Notes: generated by a model from the letters alone, not told the origin. A stretch of DNA of 64,000 nt from Nephrocerus scutellatus (GCA_947095585.1 OX352762.1:121240930-121304929), one strand, 5' to 3'; counted from the stretch's first letter, positions 33,135 to 44,738 are shown. Numbers and translations: made by a program.

Positions 33135-33420
33135 TTACGTAATAGTTGCTAAGTTATCAGGTGCTAAATACATTCCATATGATAAGTGGCTGTGGCCTCT
33201 ACCGTAGAGTTTCACAGTGTCCGGGTTCCTCAAATCAAATCGCAATCGTAGATCGATCGTACATAGTTTGCTTCCAGCTACGTATTCATGACAGAAATCT
33301 TTAGTACATCGCCCCCAAATTAAAAGATCGCTTGTCGTAAAATTCGATCTCCCTGTATTTTTGAGGTGTTCAGACATGCGTTGAGTGAGACGAACGATAT
33401 ATGACACAGCGAACTATGTT
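33135..33420 (-). CDS. Possible exon or decayed coding segment, unknown
   Basis: A 90-codon minus-strand open frame (33407-33135) contains TSDLLIWGRCTKDFCHEYVA and LRFDLRNPDTVKLYGRGHSH. Its composition is protein-like but I recognise no domain. Just upstream on the minus strand is ACATAG, a possible acceptor. It may belong with the minus-strand stretch at 33790-33975. An unrecognised TE fragment is equally possible. Confidence 0.25.
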
Positions 33421-33551
33421 TATTGATGAATCTGCCTATTAATTTATGGAGCCTTTCGCTCAAACTAGATTTTATTTCATATACAAGGAGTGGCCTAAGT
33501 TAATTATCAGAAGAAAAAAATCTTATGGGAGTTTGTAGCTGCATTACTTAA

Positions 33552-33761
33552 ATGTTACTTCTACAAAACATCACACAAAATTTACTTGTGTCCGTTTTCG
33601 TCGATACTCGGAACTACGATTTCTGGGGGAAGGGTATTTTTCAGAACCTACCAATTGTTGCTCAATATCAGTTGATTCCTGAGGAAAATCGTAGAGCTGG
33701 AAGACTGGATGCTGAAGTGGAAAACGAAATAGAACGCGTGTATGAAATAACCTACTTATAA
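33552..33761 (+). CDS. Possible exon or coding relic, unknown
   Basis: The plus-strand frame contains VDTRNYDFWGKGIFQNLPIV and ENRRAGRLDAEVENEIERVY, then a stop. The charged, low-repeat composition looks more protein-like than neighbouring frames, but no family is recognised. It overlaps neither minus-strand candidate beside it. Confidence 0.25.
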   Translation: MLLLQNITQNLLVSVFVDTRNYDFWGKGIFQNLPIVAQYQLIPEENRRAGRLDAEVENEIERVYEITYL

Positions 33762-33789
33762 GTATAAGAAGAGTGGCTCATTGTACTCA

Positions 33790-33975
33790 CCGCAATAGTG
33801 CAACGGGTATTACATGCAGAACGGAAGCATCTTCAACACTTTTCTTTAGTGCACGACCTGCTTCAAACGGACCTTTCAAATAGGAACTAATTTTGTGAGT
33901 GAATATTAGAAAACCACAATTAGGATCGTCATCGGAAGGACTTTCAATAGGTAGAGAGTAAAAAAATTTCACAAC
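33790..33975 (-). CDS. Possible host exon, unknown
   Basis: On the minus strand an open frame reads SPSDDDPNCGFLIFTHKI, then SYLKGPFEAGRALKKSVEDA and SVLHVIPVALLR. It ends exactly before GTGAGTAC, a strong splice donor (exon end about 33791). A pyrimidine-rich stretch TTTTTTTACTCTCTACCTAT lies at its upstream edge. This donor fit is the best in the 33-34 kb group. The protein is not recognised. Confidence 0.33.
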
Positions 33976-34454
33976 CTTTATTATTGGAATGCTATCTACA
34001 TATCATGTAAATTCTCTAATAATAAAAAGTATACTGAATTCTACAATAAATGCGAAGCACTGCAACCCAACCACAAATCAATCCCAATCGTCAAGGATCG
34101 CTGCACACAGCGCATCAGCGCACACAGTCATTATAGTATAAAATGATCTGATGCCGCTCTATGGCATGATTATTAACCCTTTAACCACTAAGACCGTCTA
34201 CAGAAGGTCATCACTCCAATCCAATTCTATTCAAACTCAAAATTGGTCGCGCTTCATAATGCTAGTCCAAAGATGTTTTTGTCGGTTGAATTTACCTATC
34301 GAACGGTGCCGATTTGAACGCACTAATTTGAATACTTTGAGAGATACAGTCATTTTTGTGAAGATTTTTGTGGAGCAGTTCACCATTCGACTGTGCTGGC
34401 CGCCTGGGGCATAAAGACAATTCTAGGGAACTGTGAGCCTGATGAACTTATCAA
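33976..34454. other. No recognisable gene
   Basis: Nothing supported; short frames only. Confidence 0.5.
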
Positions 34455-34625
34455 AAATTAAAAAACACTGTCCTTTTATCTGAGAATGGTTTCTTAGGCA
34501 TACCGATCGCTACATGCAAACTCATGCTAGAGCTGGAAAACTAACATCAGGAGGCCAAACGGAATAAGTTGCGTAGCGATAAAACAGATCTGGCCTGGGC
34601 TCTCTAAGCAGATTGCATATTTCCC
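34455..34625 (+). pseudogene. LOA-like LINE scrap: RNase H tether
   Basis: The plus strand reads SENGFLGIPIATCKLMLELE, then HQEAKRNKLRSDKTDLAWAL. This is the tether after RNase H seen at 4560-4620 (plus) and on the minus strand at 7.1 and 42.3 kb. It is adjacent to an oppositely oriented LOA-like fragment. Confidence 0.65.
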
Positions 34626-34629
34626 TGCT

Positions 34630-35350
34630 AGGGTATTGAACTTTATATCATCTTTTGAACATAAGAAATGGTACAGTACTGTCCACAGTTGTCAGAAGGG
34701 TAGGAATTTCTTCCGAGACCTTTTGGAATATGTTTCCATGCCCACTCTTATGATCATAATGTCAGACCTTATTCCTACGAAATCGATATATAGCTTTTAC
34801 TGCTTCCATGTGAATAACTATATACAGAGGTGTCAGATTGAGCAGTGTATTGAGAGCATTTGCCGATGTGGAGCGCATTGCTTCCGTTATTCCCAGAAGT
34901 TCCTTTACAATTTGTTAAGTGTCCTCTTAGCTATTTTCAGACAAGTTCTTGGCCACCAAACTATTGCCGCATAGGTGAGATTGAGTCTGATTATCGTTAA
35001 GTACAACCAGTGTACCATGATTTACCAAATTGACATTGAATAAAGCTTTCGATATTCTCGATTCCAGTTGAATGTTCCACATCGTTTTGCAATCTAGAAT
35101 TACTCCTAGATATTTGACTTCCGTGGAGATTGGCAAAGTGAAACCTTTTAGTACAGGAGGAATAAGACCATCGAATTTACGCTTACGAGTAAATAAAACT
35201 GCAGTAGTTTTACTCGGATTTACCGATAGTCCATTTCCGCTACGCCAATTATCCAACCGAATCAGAGCTGTCTGTATAGATTTATACAAACTCCGCCATA
35301 GCCGGTCACAAGCCCGGTTGAGAAAGGAGGAGTTGAGGAGCAGAACCTCG
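34630..35350 (-). pseudogene. LOA-like LINE relic: RT thumb
   Basis: A 143-codon minus-strand open frame (35358-34927) gives the palm end and thumb: ALIRLDNWRSGNGLSVNPSK, TTAVLFTRKRKFDGLIPP and VKYLGVILDCKTMWNIQLES. Downstream, TSANALNTLLNLTPLYIVI and MEAVKAIYRFRRN continue the thumb and connection. It is the same arrangement as the 56.5-57.4 kb copy but not identical in wording. Catalytic YADD lies upstream and is absent, so this is a truncated copy with frameshifts near 34930. Confidence 0.85.
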
Positions 35351-36325
35351 TTAATCAACCATGTGTCATCAGTCCCGGATGACGTGAGTCCTAGTCAGGG
35401 TTACGACACCGTCGTGGGGTCCAGCTGCATCATAATTCTTATCTGGTATATTGTGCGGGGCTTTTCCACGGAAGATAAATAAAAGGCCGCGTGTACTTAG
35501 AGCATGCTCTTCGTACTTAGCGACCTAGAAAGCGCCACTGGTACTTAGAGATTTGAGCAACCTCTTTGTATTTAAGTGATCAAGTCTAACATATGTGGGT
35601 TGGGCCACAAGATGGCTTGCTGTCCTACTGGCAAATGATAGGGTTCGAAGTTCCGGAAGGATGTGCTGTCAGGGTTTTGCCTTGCAAAAGCCCAGGCACT
35701 CGTACCTGAAATTTCCGAAGCCATTGATGTCAGACCATATTCAAGGTCAAATTGGTACCACGGGAGTTGTCTTGCCCAACAGATAAGGTTGACCTTGGGG
35801 GAAACCGAGTCTGAGAGAGCAGGTGGATGATGCCATTGATGTCAGACCCTATCCATGGTCGAATTGGAACCACGGGAGTTGTTTTGTCCAACGGATAAGG
35901 TTGACCTTCGGGGAAACAGAACCTGAGAGACCAGGTGGAACTCTTCGGAGGACTGCCTGAGCTGAGACAACTATGGTGCGGACCCAGTTTCGTTCTGGGG
36001 ATATATCGTGGGGCTGTAAGGTTTACTACTGCAAAGGAGCAACACTAGATAGGAAGATAGTACAATGAGTATGATTCATGCTGCAAGGTGGGTAAGCGCG
36101 GGCCTCGTCCCCAACTCTACAACGATGTAGATTTATAAAGGCGGCTCTGAGGGTTTTATTGCATGATCGTCCGCATAAGCTTGTATGTGTATATGTGTAT
36201 ATCAAATTGACCAACTTCTTCGAGCAAAGAACCTTTATGTTCCATATTCTCGCCTGTCTGAAGAAGCCGGCAGGAAAGCATGTAGAGAATCCATCTGGTT
36301 AAGGTTGGTTCCACTCTATGCCTCT
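35351..36325. other. Unknown sequence containing a 112-bp duplication
   Basis: No coding motif. The stretch is less AT-rich than its neighbours and has a structured, LINE-leader-like or spacer-like texture (GGTCACAAGCCCGGTTGAG, CCCGGATGACGTGAGTCC). A 112-bp direct repeat lies in it. Its origin is unknown; a 5' or 3' UTR of a non-LTR element is one option. Confidence 0.5.
35721..35940. repeat. 112-bp tandem repeat, two units
   Basis: CCATTGATGTCAGACC starts at 35721 and 35833. Shared words include CACGGGAGTTGT, ATAAGGTTGACCTT and GGGGAAAC. The units differ by scattered substitutions. Confidence 0.9.
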
Positions 36326-36585
36326 TAGCAATGGCCTCCATATTTACCAGACTTGACTCCAATGGATTTCTCCATATGGTCTATTTTGGAGGCCAAGATG
36401 TCGACAAAAAGATATGAAAGTATGGACGCATTGAAAGCAGCTCTTTGTAGAGAATGGACCAAAATACCAATAGGTCACGTTCGTGCAGCATGCAATGCCT
36501 TAGTTAAAAAACTCGACGCTATCATCCGCGCCAAAGGTGCCTATAGAGCAGTAACATGTTTCTTGAAGTGTTTTTAACCTTTTCT
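36326..36585 (+). pseudogene. Tc1/mariner transposase C-terminal relic
   Basis: The frame at 36332 onward reads QWPPYLPDLTPMDFSIWSIL, then ALCREWTKIPIGHVRAACNA and LVKKLDAIIRAKGA. This is the last catalytic Asp block (PDLxPxDxxIW) and C-terminal helix of a Tc1/mariner transposase. It is related in wording to the minus-strand relic at 55.6-56.1 kb. The two earlier catalytic Asp blocks are missing, so only the 3' fifth survives. No terminal inverted repeat is clear. Confidence 0.8.
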
Positions 36586-37080
36586 AAAAAAAAATTAATA
36601 AAAATATTCATCAATAACGAATTTTTGATTTATAGCTCTTTCGATTTGTCGAGTAGGGTTAAGATTTCTCTCTCGGGGTTTTGGTTTGACGTTCAATTTG
36701 CAAACTGTACCCGGGGTATTGTTTGATTTTGCGTTTTATTTGAAAAGTTTTGTAACCGTCACTGTTTCTTTGCTACCTGTCGGCAATCGACGGATATGGT
36801 TTCGTTTGCTCAGTAAGATGACGAAGAGAGAGCAAGCAGACTAATTTCTCAGTGTGTTGTTCTTGTCAAACGTAGTTTCGATTTGGCGTTCTATTTGCAA
36901 AACATTCACCATGAAAATCACGAAAACTGAGCTGTCACTTCAGCAGCTTACCCGTGGGATTGGTTTCGGGTATGGTTTGAGCTAATCGAAAAAGGCACTA
37001 GTAACACTTCGATTGCCGCACTTTGTAAGGACAGGTATTTTTTTAAAAATTGGACGATACCTGCAAGGCCATTCAGTAAT
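36586..37080. other. No coding; possible LINE-A leader
   Basis: No open frame. Similar phrases GGTTTGACGTTCAATTTGCAAA (about 36680) and GATTTGGCGTTCTATTTGCAAA (about 36880) form a diverged repeat of about 200 bp. It lies directly 5' of a LINE-A endonuclease, so it may be the element's leader. Confidence 0.35.
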
Positions 37081-37084
37081 TTAA

Positions 37085-38330
37085 GTAATTTTGACGCTTG
37101 ATCCATTTTCTGAAATCGTCATTGCGGGTGATTTGAATATACACAATTCTAGTTGGCTTCCCCATTCAGGCTTAACAACACTGCAAGGAAAGGATGTTTA
37201 ATTATTTGCTGATTTTAACCATCTCACTCAGCTTGTGAATGAACCCACTCGGATTCCAGACATTGTAAGTCATAACGCATATACCCTTTACTTGTTTCTT
37301 ACCTCTCATTAACAAATACACCGTCATTGTATCGTCACCTCTAGGCTCTTCAGACCATTGTATAGTATCAGCTAATTTGTCGTTGTCGAACCACGCAGTT
37401 AAAGAAAAAAAACACAAAAGAAAAGTATGGTTACACGAGAAAGCCGACTGGAATGGCCTCAACAATTTCTTAAGGAATATTAACTGCGGCCACTTAATAC
37501 CAATAGTGGTGTGGTCTGGATGCTATATCTGATACGATCACAAACATAATCCAGGAGGGTATGAGGCCATTTATCCCTTTAAGGAAAAAGTGTATCAAAC
37601 CGAAAGAAAATGCTTGATATGATTTAAGCTGCAAAGAGGCTACTAGGAACGAGTCAGAAATGATTGCAATGCCTACCTTAGACGAGCCAAACTCGACTAT
37701 GACCAGAAACTGAGACAAAAATTTCCAGAAGGAATTAAAAATTTTTGGTCATTCGTGAAACAAATGAAAAATACTGCCTTAACTTTGATTCCAACGCTCT
37801 TTAACAATGACATTCCAACTGTCAACTCTATAGACAACCAGTCTATTCACAAATTTGGTGAAAGCAAAGTTGTTGCACTCGTTATTTCCAAGGCATTTGA
37901 CAGAGTCTGGCATCAAGCTCTTTTGTCAAAAATGAATACCAATGGAATTGATAAGGCACTGCTTGATTGGACTAGTAACTACCTTTCAGGTTGTATTGGG
38001 CGGTTTCAAATCTAATATTCACCGCATAAACGAAGGTGTTCCCCAAGGCTCTGTTTTGTGTCCGACACTCTTTCTTATTTTCATTAACGATCTCCTATTC
38101 GCTACTTCTTAGCTACTCTTAGCTTTTCACATGATTTTACGCTTTCTGCACGCCCCTCTACATTGCTAGTGGAACTTAAACAACAAAGTATGTTAAGCAC
38201 GTTAAATTCTAACCTTGACAGCATAACAAGGTAGGGACTACGTAATAGAGTTGAATTTAACGTTTCTAAAACCCAATGCTGTCTTCTGTCTTCCAGACAC
38301 GATAGGTCTGTTAAGGAATTAAGTTTATTT
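37085..38330 (+). pseudogene. LINE-A relic: endonuclease to RT palm
   Basis: Endonuclease wording is well kept: ISEIVIAGDLNIHNSSWLPH at 37108-37168 (the GDFN active site as GDLN), HLTQLVNEPTRIPDIVS, then the linker EKADWNGLNNFLRN. FRKKCIK and RRAKLDYDQKLRQKFPEGIK follow, with FWSFVKQMKNTALTLIPTL near 37743. A deletion then joins the linker directly to SIHKFGESKVVALVISKAFD, removing the RT fingers. The palm continues FDRVWHQALLSKMN and motif B VPQGSVLCPTLF near 38040. The YADD region is disrupted; KTQCCLLSSRHDR marks the thumb start at 38270. It is dead. Confidence 0.88.
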
Positions 38331-39205
38331 ATTGACTTTTTGTAGATGTCCCTAAACAAACGGCACGGAAGGTATATGCACTACGAGTTTATGTAATAAA
38401 ATTACAAATAAAAATTTACCAATGTAAAAATACAGCTATCATTACAGACGGAATTTGTATCTGAGTAGACAGTGAATGTATTACTTTTAAACATCTGGAC
38501 TTTTAAGTAAGGTAGTTCTAAAATATTTTCGGGTAGGCGGGTATACATACTTATTCTGCAACAAAAATAGACGCCATCGATTAAATGAACTTCTCTATTA
38601 TTTAATCTTGCAATACATTAATAAGTTTATGAAATCGAGAACCTACTGTACGGTTGTACGATTCAAGCGCAAACTTTAAATTACTTGACTTATGTAATGA
38701 TAGGAAATTAAAGAATCGCCTAAATAAAAACCTTTAAGGCATTTGTCCGATACGTCAACGTTTATCAATACAGTAATGGCGAAAATAAATGAACAAATTT
38801 TCAATTCTTCAACAGCGAAAAGAATTTTGTTGACACTCAGCAGAATGAAAATGATACCCGACTACAAAAGGGAAATGACCTTAATAATTTTTCCCAACAA
38901 CTACACACACACAGACGACTATATCCACTCGACTTGAAGCTATAAAGCGAATCAAAGTCGTGTTTGTTTTTGTTGTGTGCCTCGGTGTATTATGAAAACA
39001 AAAAAAAATTGTGTGGCTTGGAAGCCCCGGCGCGTCGCGGCTGACCGGCACAACACTCCGATAAGGATATACAAGAAGCAACAACTGTTTGCCGCTCCTC
39101 CCTGCTAACCCCTAATAAAAATCAACCAAACACAGACGGCATGCCGCGAGCGTCAAGAGAAAAAGTAAGGCAGGGGAAAGCGGTAATGAAAAACCAAAAC
39201 AGAAC
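38331..39205. other. No recognisable gene
   Basis: Nothing supported; AT-rich. If the minus-strand exon at 39.21 kb is real, this is its first intron. Confidence 0.45.
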
Positions 39206-39209
39206 ATAC

Positions 39210-39255
39210 CAAAAAAGTCCTCCCAACGCTCCGAGTCGTCCGATTCTATATCCAT
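39210..39255 (-). CDS. Possible first coding exon of a host gene
   Basis: On the minus strand ATG at 39255-39253 sits in TAACATGG, a good fly start context, and encodes MDIESDDSERWEDFF. The codon run ends at a consensus donor, G|GTATGT (intron starts at 39209). Upstream for about 500 bases the minus strand has the look of a fly 5' UTR (GTTTTGTGTTGTATTTAG, CCAG repeats, few stops). The first in-frame stop upstream of the ATG is near 39410, so a longer N-terminus inside the same exon is possible. The acidic, Trp-containing start is protein-like but I do not recognise the gene, and no second exon is identifiable within the window. Confidence 0.42.
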
Positions 39256-39772
39256 GTTAGAGACGATGCTGGAGGCGATGAAATTGTATGCTGTATGTGT
39301 GATGTTGTTCGTTTTGGATATGCCACTCTCGGTCTGCGATGAAGTGCCTCCTGGATGGCTGAACTGAGTTGGCTGGCTGGCTGGCTGGCTGGTTGGCTGA
39401 TTGTTCCTTATTTAGAAAGACGTTTCCAAAGTCTCCTCTTCTTCTCAGAAGATCGCATCCACAAGTAGGAGTGGGTAGGCAGGTAGGTAGATAGGTAGCT
39501 ATAGCTATACGTGTCCATAAACAAAACCAATATTCCACACAGAGGCTGATGAGATAAATTGCACAATAGATAGATACTAAATACAACACAAAACTACACG
39601 GCAAACCACAGCGCACACCGCACCACCACCACCACGAATACGTCACTTTGCGCTGCGCTGCACGAAACGGCACTTGTAACTATGGATCTACACCGCAATT
39701 GCACCACGCTCGCTTGCTGGAACGTCGTGATTGCTTTCGAGTTAGAAGAAGATATCCACACTTTTGAGTGAA
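39256..39772 (-). promoter_or_regulatory. Possible 5' UTR and core promoter, minus strand
   Basis: A TCACTC initiator-like site lies at about 39767-39772 on the minus strand. TATATGA lies about 30 bases upstream of it (about 39797-39803), and a stronger TATATATAG at 39811-39819. The leader contains (GGCT)n at 39371-39394 and (GGTA)n at 39480-39498 as read on the plus strand. The spacing suits the TATATGA box. This is inference from motifs only. Confidence 0.3.
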
Positions 39773-39819
39773 GTTGATCGAAAACACCAAATGCTCATAT
39801 ATGCTCGTGTCTATATATA

Positions 39820-41754
39820 ATTTTGTTGCTGTTTCTTGTGGTTGTTGTTGTTGTTGTTTTTTATCTCCCCGTTTTTTTATTTTTATTTGAAGTTATATCG
39901 TTGCATTGGCTGACGATGACGACAGACTGATGGACGGCGAATTGACGAGCAGGCGACACCGATCGCGGCGAATACATCTGAACTAATTGGATTATTCATA
40001 GTCGCAAACGACAAAAGACCAAGAATGACGGCGAAGTCGACAATGTTTCAGAGACACACATACACACACAAACGAGAACATTCTTCTTCTTCGTCGAGAT
40101 TAGATAAAGTGGTTTTGTTCTGCACAGCAAAGCGTAAAGCGAGTTTAACTGCACTGCTGTTTCTGAAATTCCAATGTCCATGCGATTCCAGTTTTACAGA
40201 GAGTTCAAATGTCGGGCTCCTTCAATGCATGGGTTCATCAGGTCGGCCAAAACCATTTTAGGTGCAACTGCGGTCACACAAATGGTAAAATTCCCAACAA
40301 AAACATACTCCGGAATCATTCCATAAAAACATACTTTGTTCACGTGGATAACCAATACCCAGAGCCAGACCCGCAGACGGGCAGAACAGCAGTTTATGCA
40401 CAACTGTGAACGAATTCCCGGGAAATTTGATGACTAAATTCGAAAATACTCCTCTGTCTAAGGTCGCTGCAGTGTTCGTTCGATTCAATCAAGCGAATTA
40501 ACAATGCATAGCAACAACAACAAAAAAAAAGAACAACACATAAACACAACGCGCAAACGGATCACCTTGGTTGAAATTTGAAAAAAAAAAAATAAACGTT
40601 GTCAGCGATCAGCCGGCGATCCGCACTGTAGGTAGGTAGGTACCTGTACAACACACCAGAACAACAATCAAGCGATATGACAAATCGCCGTTGTACGGAA
40701 ATTCCACGAAAACAACAAATTCGATATGCTTCGCGTTATCTATCAACCGAAGAAGCCGTGTCGTGGGATTATACACAAAAGTGAAGTATCTTATATCTTA
40801 TAGATATACGCGTCAGAGGCACCGGACCCGATCGACAATTTGCGTTCTCTTTGGAAACACACACCTTGCGCTCACACGATCAATCGCCGCAACGGTTTTG
40901 CTCGAACTGTAGAAATTGTTCGCTGATCAATCGCTTGAAGTTGGTGATACTGATAATATTTCCTGCTGGCTGCTGCTGTTTGATGTAAAATTGTAATCCG
41001 GTACAATGAAACATGTGTGCGAGTTGCAAAGTGGTTTTAAGAAGGAAGGAAGCTAAAGGCTACAACTACAACGAACACAAGTCAAGACGATCTTTCCAGT
41101 ACGACAAGACGGAGTTCTTCTTAAAGTTGTTGTAATTGCTGAGTAGTTGAGCATGAGCTGAACATATTGTGGTGTTGGAACTTCTTGTCGTATCGTTAAT
41201 AGTATCAAGAAATGCTCAAACATTTGCATAAAATGAGATTCGATCGAACTTCCAGCGATCGTCTTTTGCCAGTGTCCAGTGAGTGAAATGAACGCTTTGA
41301 AGTGAAAAAGCATGGAATGTTGAGTATTGAGTTGGTACACACTACTTGGGCCACAAGTGCCACGATATTACTGAAGTAAATTGGCGTGGGATTAATTTGC
41401 GATCGGTAGCGTTGCGGTTTAGTAATCGGCCCTTTTCTCAGCAATGCGGGGCTCTTTAATATTTATCAGCACTTCAAAATTTCATATGCAAATGTGGCTC
41501 CCAAACATTTTTCCTTAAATTAAACTCCAACAGTCTTATGAACATTAGCATCAGGTATCACGAGATTTGCAATATGTCTCCTCGAAAAGTAGCGGACGAC
41601 CGTTCCGTATTATTGCTAATAATATTGTTCCGAAAAGTAGTTAGTAGCGTAGATAGTGGAATTCGAGTCCTAAGATAAATCACAATGTACATACAATGTA
41701 CAATGTACAAGACTTGACCGACCATAGGTAGGTTTTTGGTTTCAAATAATTACT
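39820..41754. other. No TE seen; possible host regulatory DNA
   Basis: This is one of the longest stretches without a recognised TE fragment. It carries (TTG)n at 39838-39858, a poly-A run at 40580, and GGTAGGTAGGTAGG at 40631-40644. On the minus strand 40490-40700 has UTR-like TTGTGTTTATGTGTTGTTC wording. No gene can be delimited. Confidence 0.4.
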
Positions 41755-43960
41755 TAGGTTAAGGTTAGGTTGAGGTGGCTGTCAGTGAAACCGACACACT
41801 TAGGCCAGTAATGGTACATTCTGATACAACACGGATAAGGAAAAATTTCGATCCACCTACTTGAAGAACCAGTTAGAGCTTCGTATGAAGCATAGGAAAC
41901 TGGCAAGGTCAATGTTGATGAGATTTTTAGTGTCGTTGTAGAAGAAAGCTCCCATATGGAATTAACTCTTTTGTGAGAGGGCTGGACAAGTACAGATAAA
42001 ATGGACGATGGTCTCCTAATACTCGTCATGTATGCAGCTTCTGCAGAAGTCATTATAGAAGACTTCAAGTCTTGCTGCATACCTGCCTATGAGACAGTGT
42101 CCAGTGATGACACCTACACTAGCACGGATGATCAAACTTTTTTGAGAGATCAAACACTTGGAGCGTTTCGGATCCAGCTTGGGCCAGATCTGCTTTGTCG
42201 CTATGCAAGTTGTACCGTTTGATTACCTACAGTTTTTACATTAGAATCCCGCTTTAACAAGAATTTGCATGTAGCAATTGGTATGCCTATGGAACGATAT
42301 ACAGGTAAGAAGGGTAGTGTAGTTCCTTGATTGGCGAGTTGATCAGCCATACAGTTTCCCTTAATGTCTCTGTACCCCGGCACACAACACAGGTGGATAT
42401 TGAACTGCTCCGCCATCTCCACGAGAGATGATCGGCAGTTAAGGTAAAAAAATTGAATTTGTGGAGACTAATTCCAGGGATTTTAATGCAGCTTGGCTAT
42501 CCGAGAATATACGGATATCCTTAGCGGATATGACGTTTCTCTTAAGCCAAGACAAGGCTTCATTGATCGCCATAATTTCAGACTGGAAGATACTACAGCG
42601 ATTTGGAAGACGGAAAGAGAGGCTAAGATTTATTTTTTTTGAGAGAAAACACCTCCGCCGACTTCGTCATCAGTTTTTGACCCGTCCGTCTAAAAATGCA
42701 TGTGTAAGCGTCCTCGTCCCAGAATGATCTGGAGAAGGTGACCTGGTAGTTTTTGTTGAAATGGAGTTGCGTAATGGTGTAGTCTATGTTGTCGGGGATC
42801 CTGACTAAAATCAGGATAGAGGAGTGACCGATTTTATTTCTAGTCCACTAAGAGATAGCATTAAGGCGAATAGCCGAACTAGCAGCTACTTGCCTGCTGC
42901 AAATGTCGAGTGGTGTAAGGTCGAATAGAATGTCCAATGTGGCGGATAGGGCTGTACGAAGTACACCGCTCATACATAGACTAGCTGATCTTTGGCTTTT
43001 GCTTAATTTTTCAAGGCTTACTTTCTTACTTAAGGCAGTCCACCATACAGTCACACCATATAGAAGAGTAGGTCTTACTACCGCTGCATATAGCCAATGG
43101 GTTATACGGGTTTGCAGACCCCATCTGCTACCAATGGCTTTTTGCATGAGAAGAGTGCCACTGTTACTTTACGAAATCTTGCCCAAAATAAGGCCCAAAT
43201 ACTTGGCTCTATCACAAATTGTTAGGCTTATACCTTTTATAGAAGGAGGGTTAATAAATGGTTCCTTATAATTCCTGGTGAATAGGACAAACTCAGTTTT
43301 GTGACGATTTACCCCTAAACCACGGCGATCTGCTTAGCAAGTTAGCTTGTTTGGAGCGTTTTGCAGGAGTTCCTTTAAGGTATTTGGGTATTTTCCTGAG
43401 ACGGCAATAGCAACGTCATCCTCATAAGCGATTATTCTGCACCCCTTACCTCTTAGGCTTACCAGCAGTTCCTTTACCGCTAAGTTCCATAGAAGGGGAT
43501 AGGATTGCACCTTGTGGGGTTCCTCTGCTGACAGATCTTCTGGCAGACGATACGCCCAGCTTTGAATTAATAATCCTACTTGTGAGCAGAAGATTAATCA
43601 ATTCGCCAAGCGAGTCGTCCCCCCGCAAAGTCGACAGCGCATCTGAAATTGCAGATTTGTTGACTTTGTTAAAATGGCCTTTAATGTCTTGGAATAACAC
43701 CATTGTGTACACCTTGTCGTGAAGGGAATGTTCAATAGAACGTACCATTGTGTGCATAGCTGTTTCCACAGACTTGCTTTTACAATACGCGTGCTGATCT
43801 GTACACAGGAGTCACAGGAATAATAAAAGACTGATTGGTCTGAGATCCTTTGGACTATCATGCGAGCATTTGCCGGCTTTGGGTATGAAAACCACGTTTA
43901 CCATAAAACTGGGATACGGACCAGATCGAGACAACTCTTAAGAATTCTTTCCAGCAAAGT
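41755..43960 (-). pseudogene. LOA-like LINE relic: RT, RNase H and 3' end
   Basis: The longest LOA-like copy, read on the minus strand. Motif A reads QDIKGHFNKVNKSAISDALS at about 43690-43630, motif B GTPQGAILSPS near 43510, and the catalytic motif AYEDDVAIAVSGKYPNT near 43440-43390, with Glu replacing the usual Ala of YADD. The thumb is SRWGLQTRITHWLYAAVVRP and LLYGVTVWWTALSKKV (about 43130-43020). RNase H begins TDGSKTDDEVGGGVFSQKK near 42690. The tether IGIPIATCKFLLKRD lies near 42290, and the knuckle VITGHCLIGR...DFCRSC near 42120-42030 has a stop. The 3' UTR ends at 41755 with TTAACCTTAACCTAAG (minus strand). Confidence 0.88.
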
Positions 43961-44738
43961 AACAATACACAATTTCGTCATAAATCTAATCTCAACTGAA
44001 CACTAGCTACAAACTCATTATGGAGAGCAAAGAAACTCAATCACCCTGTAGCTCAAAGTTGTAAACTTCAACAGAAAGCACAGTACCACTTAGCATTGCA
44101 AATTGTTCACATGAATACCTGGCTACCCACAAGTGCACTTACTTTTGTTATGTGTACCTATATTTTACTTTGAAATATAAAATTCACGTTTCGTTTATTA
44201 TCTACACATGTTTTGCTTAACTTATTTACTATATTCCATTATGTCCGATCAAATTTTCGTGATAACTGCTGTCACCTAAAAGCGACTTAGACACTGGCAA
44301 AATATACAAACATATAAATTTTCTTCTTTAAAGATTAAGAATAGCCAGTCCCACGTCTTGATAACACTTACTTCGAATTTATTCAAAATGCAAAACATAT
44401 CGCCTACTTTTGCGCTATATAAAAATTGTGAAAATCAAAAGGTAGCATTACTTTTATCATCTATTCACAACTGCTTTTTCAACAGATACTGCATATGGCA
44501 TAACATAGCAATTGTGCCTCCACTAACATGATTTGTTCAGTGATTTTACAATTTTAACATTGCAATTGGTTTTAACCTTCACTATAAGCAAAGTGCCAGT
44601 AACTTTCAAACTATTCTCAAACCCAAAAAGTAATCATAACAAAAATATGTATTTAGTTTTTAGGAACAGTGCCTAGAGATATGCAAGTTAAATTCTACTC
44701 TCCCTATAAGACTGCAGAACTAGAACAATTATTATTTA
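43961..44738. other. No recognisable gene
   Basis: AT-rich, nothing supported. Confidence 0.5.

Noticed and set aside
34927..34990. Extended end of the 143-codon thumb frame as native sequence
   Set aside because: After SKALFNVNLV the frame departs from the family; the true continuation is in another frame.
39257..39673. 138-codon minus frame starting MPFRAAQ
   Set aside because: It lies in the UTR-like leader in a different frame from the candidate start and ends just before that ATG; codon pattern looks non-coding.
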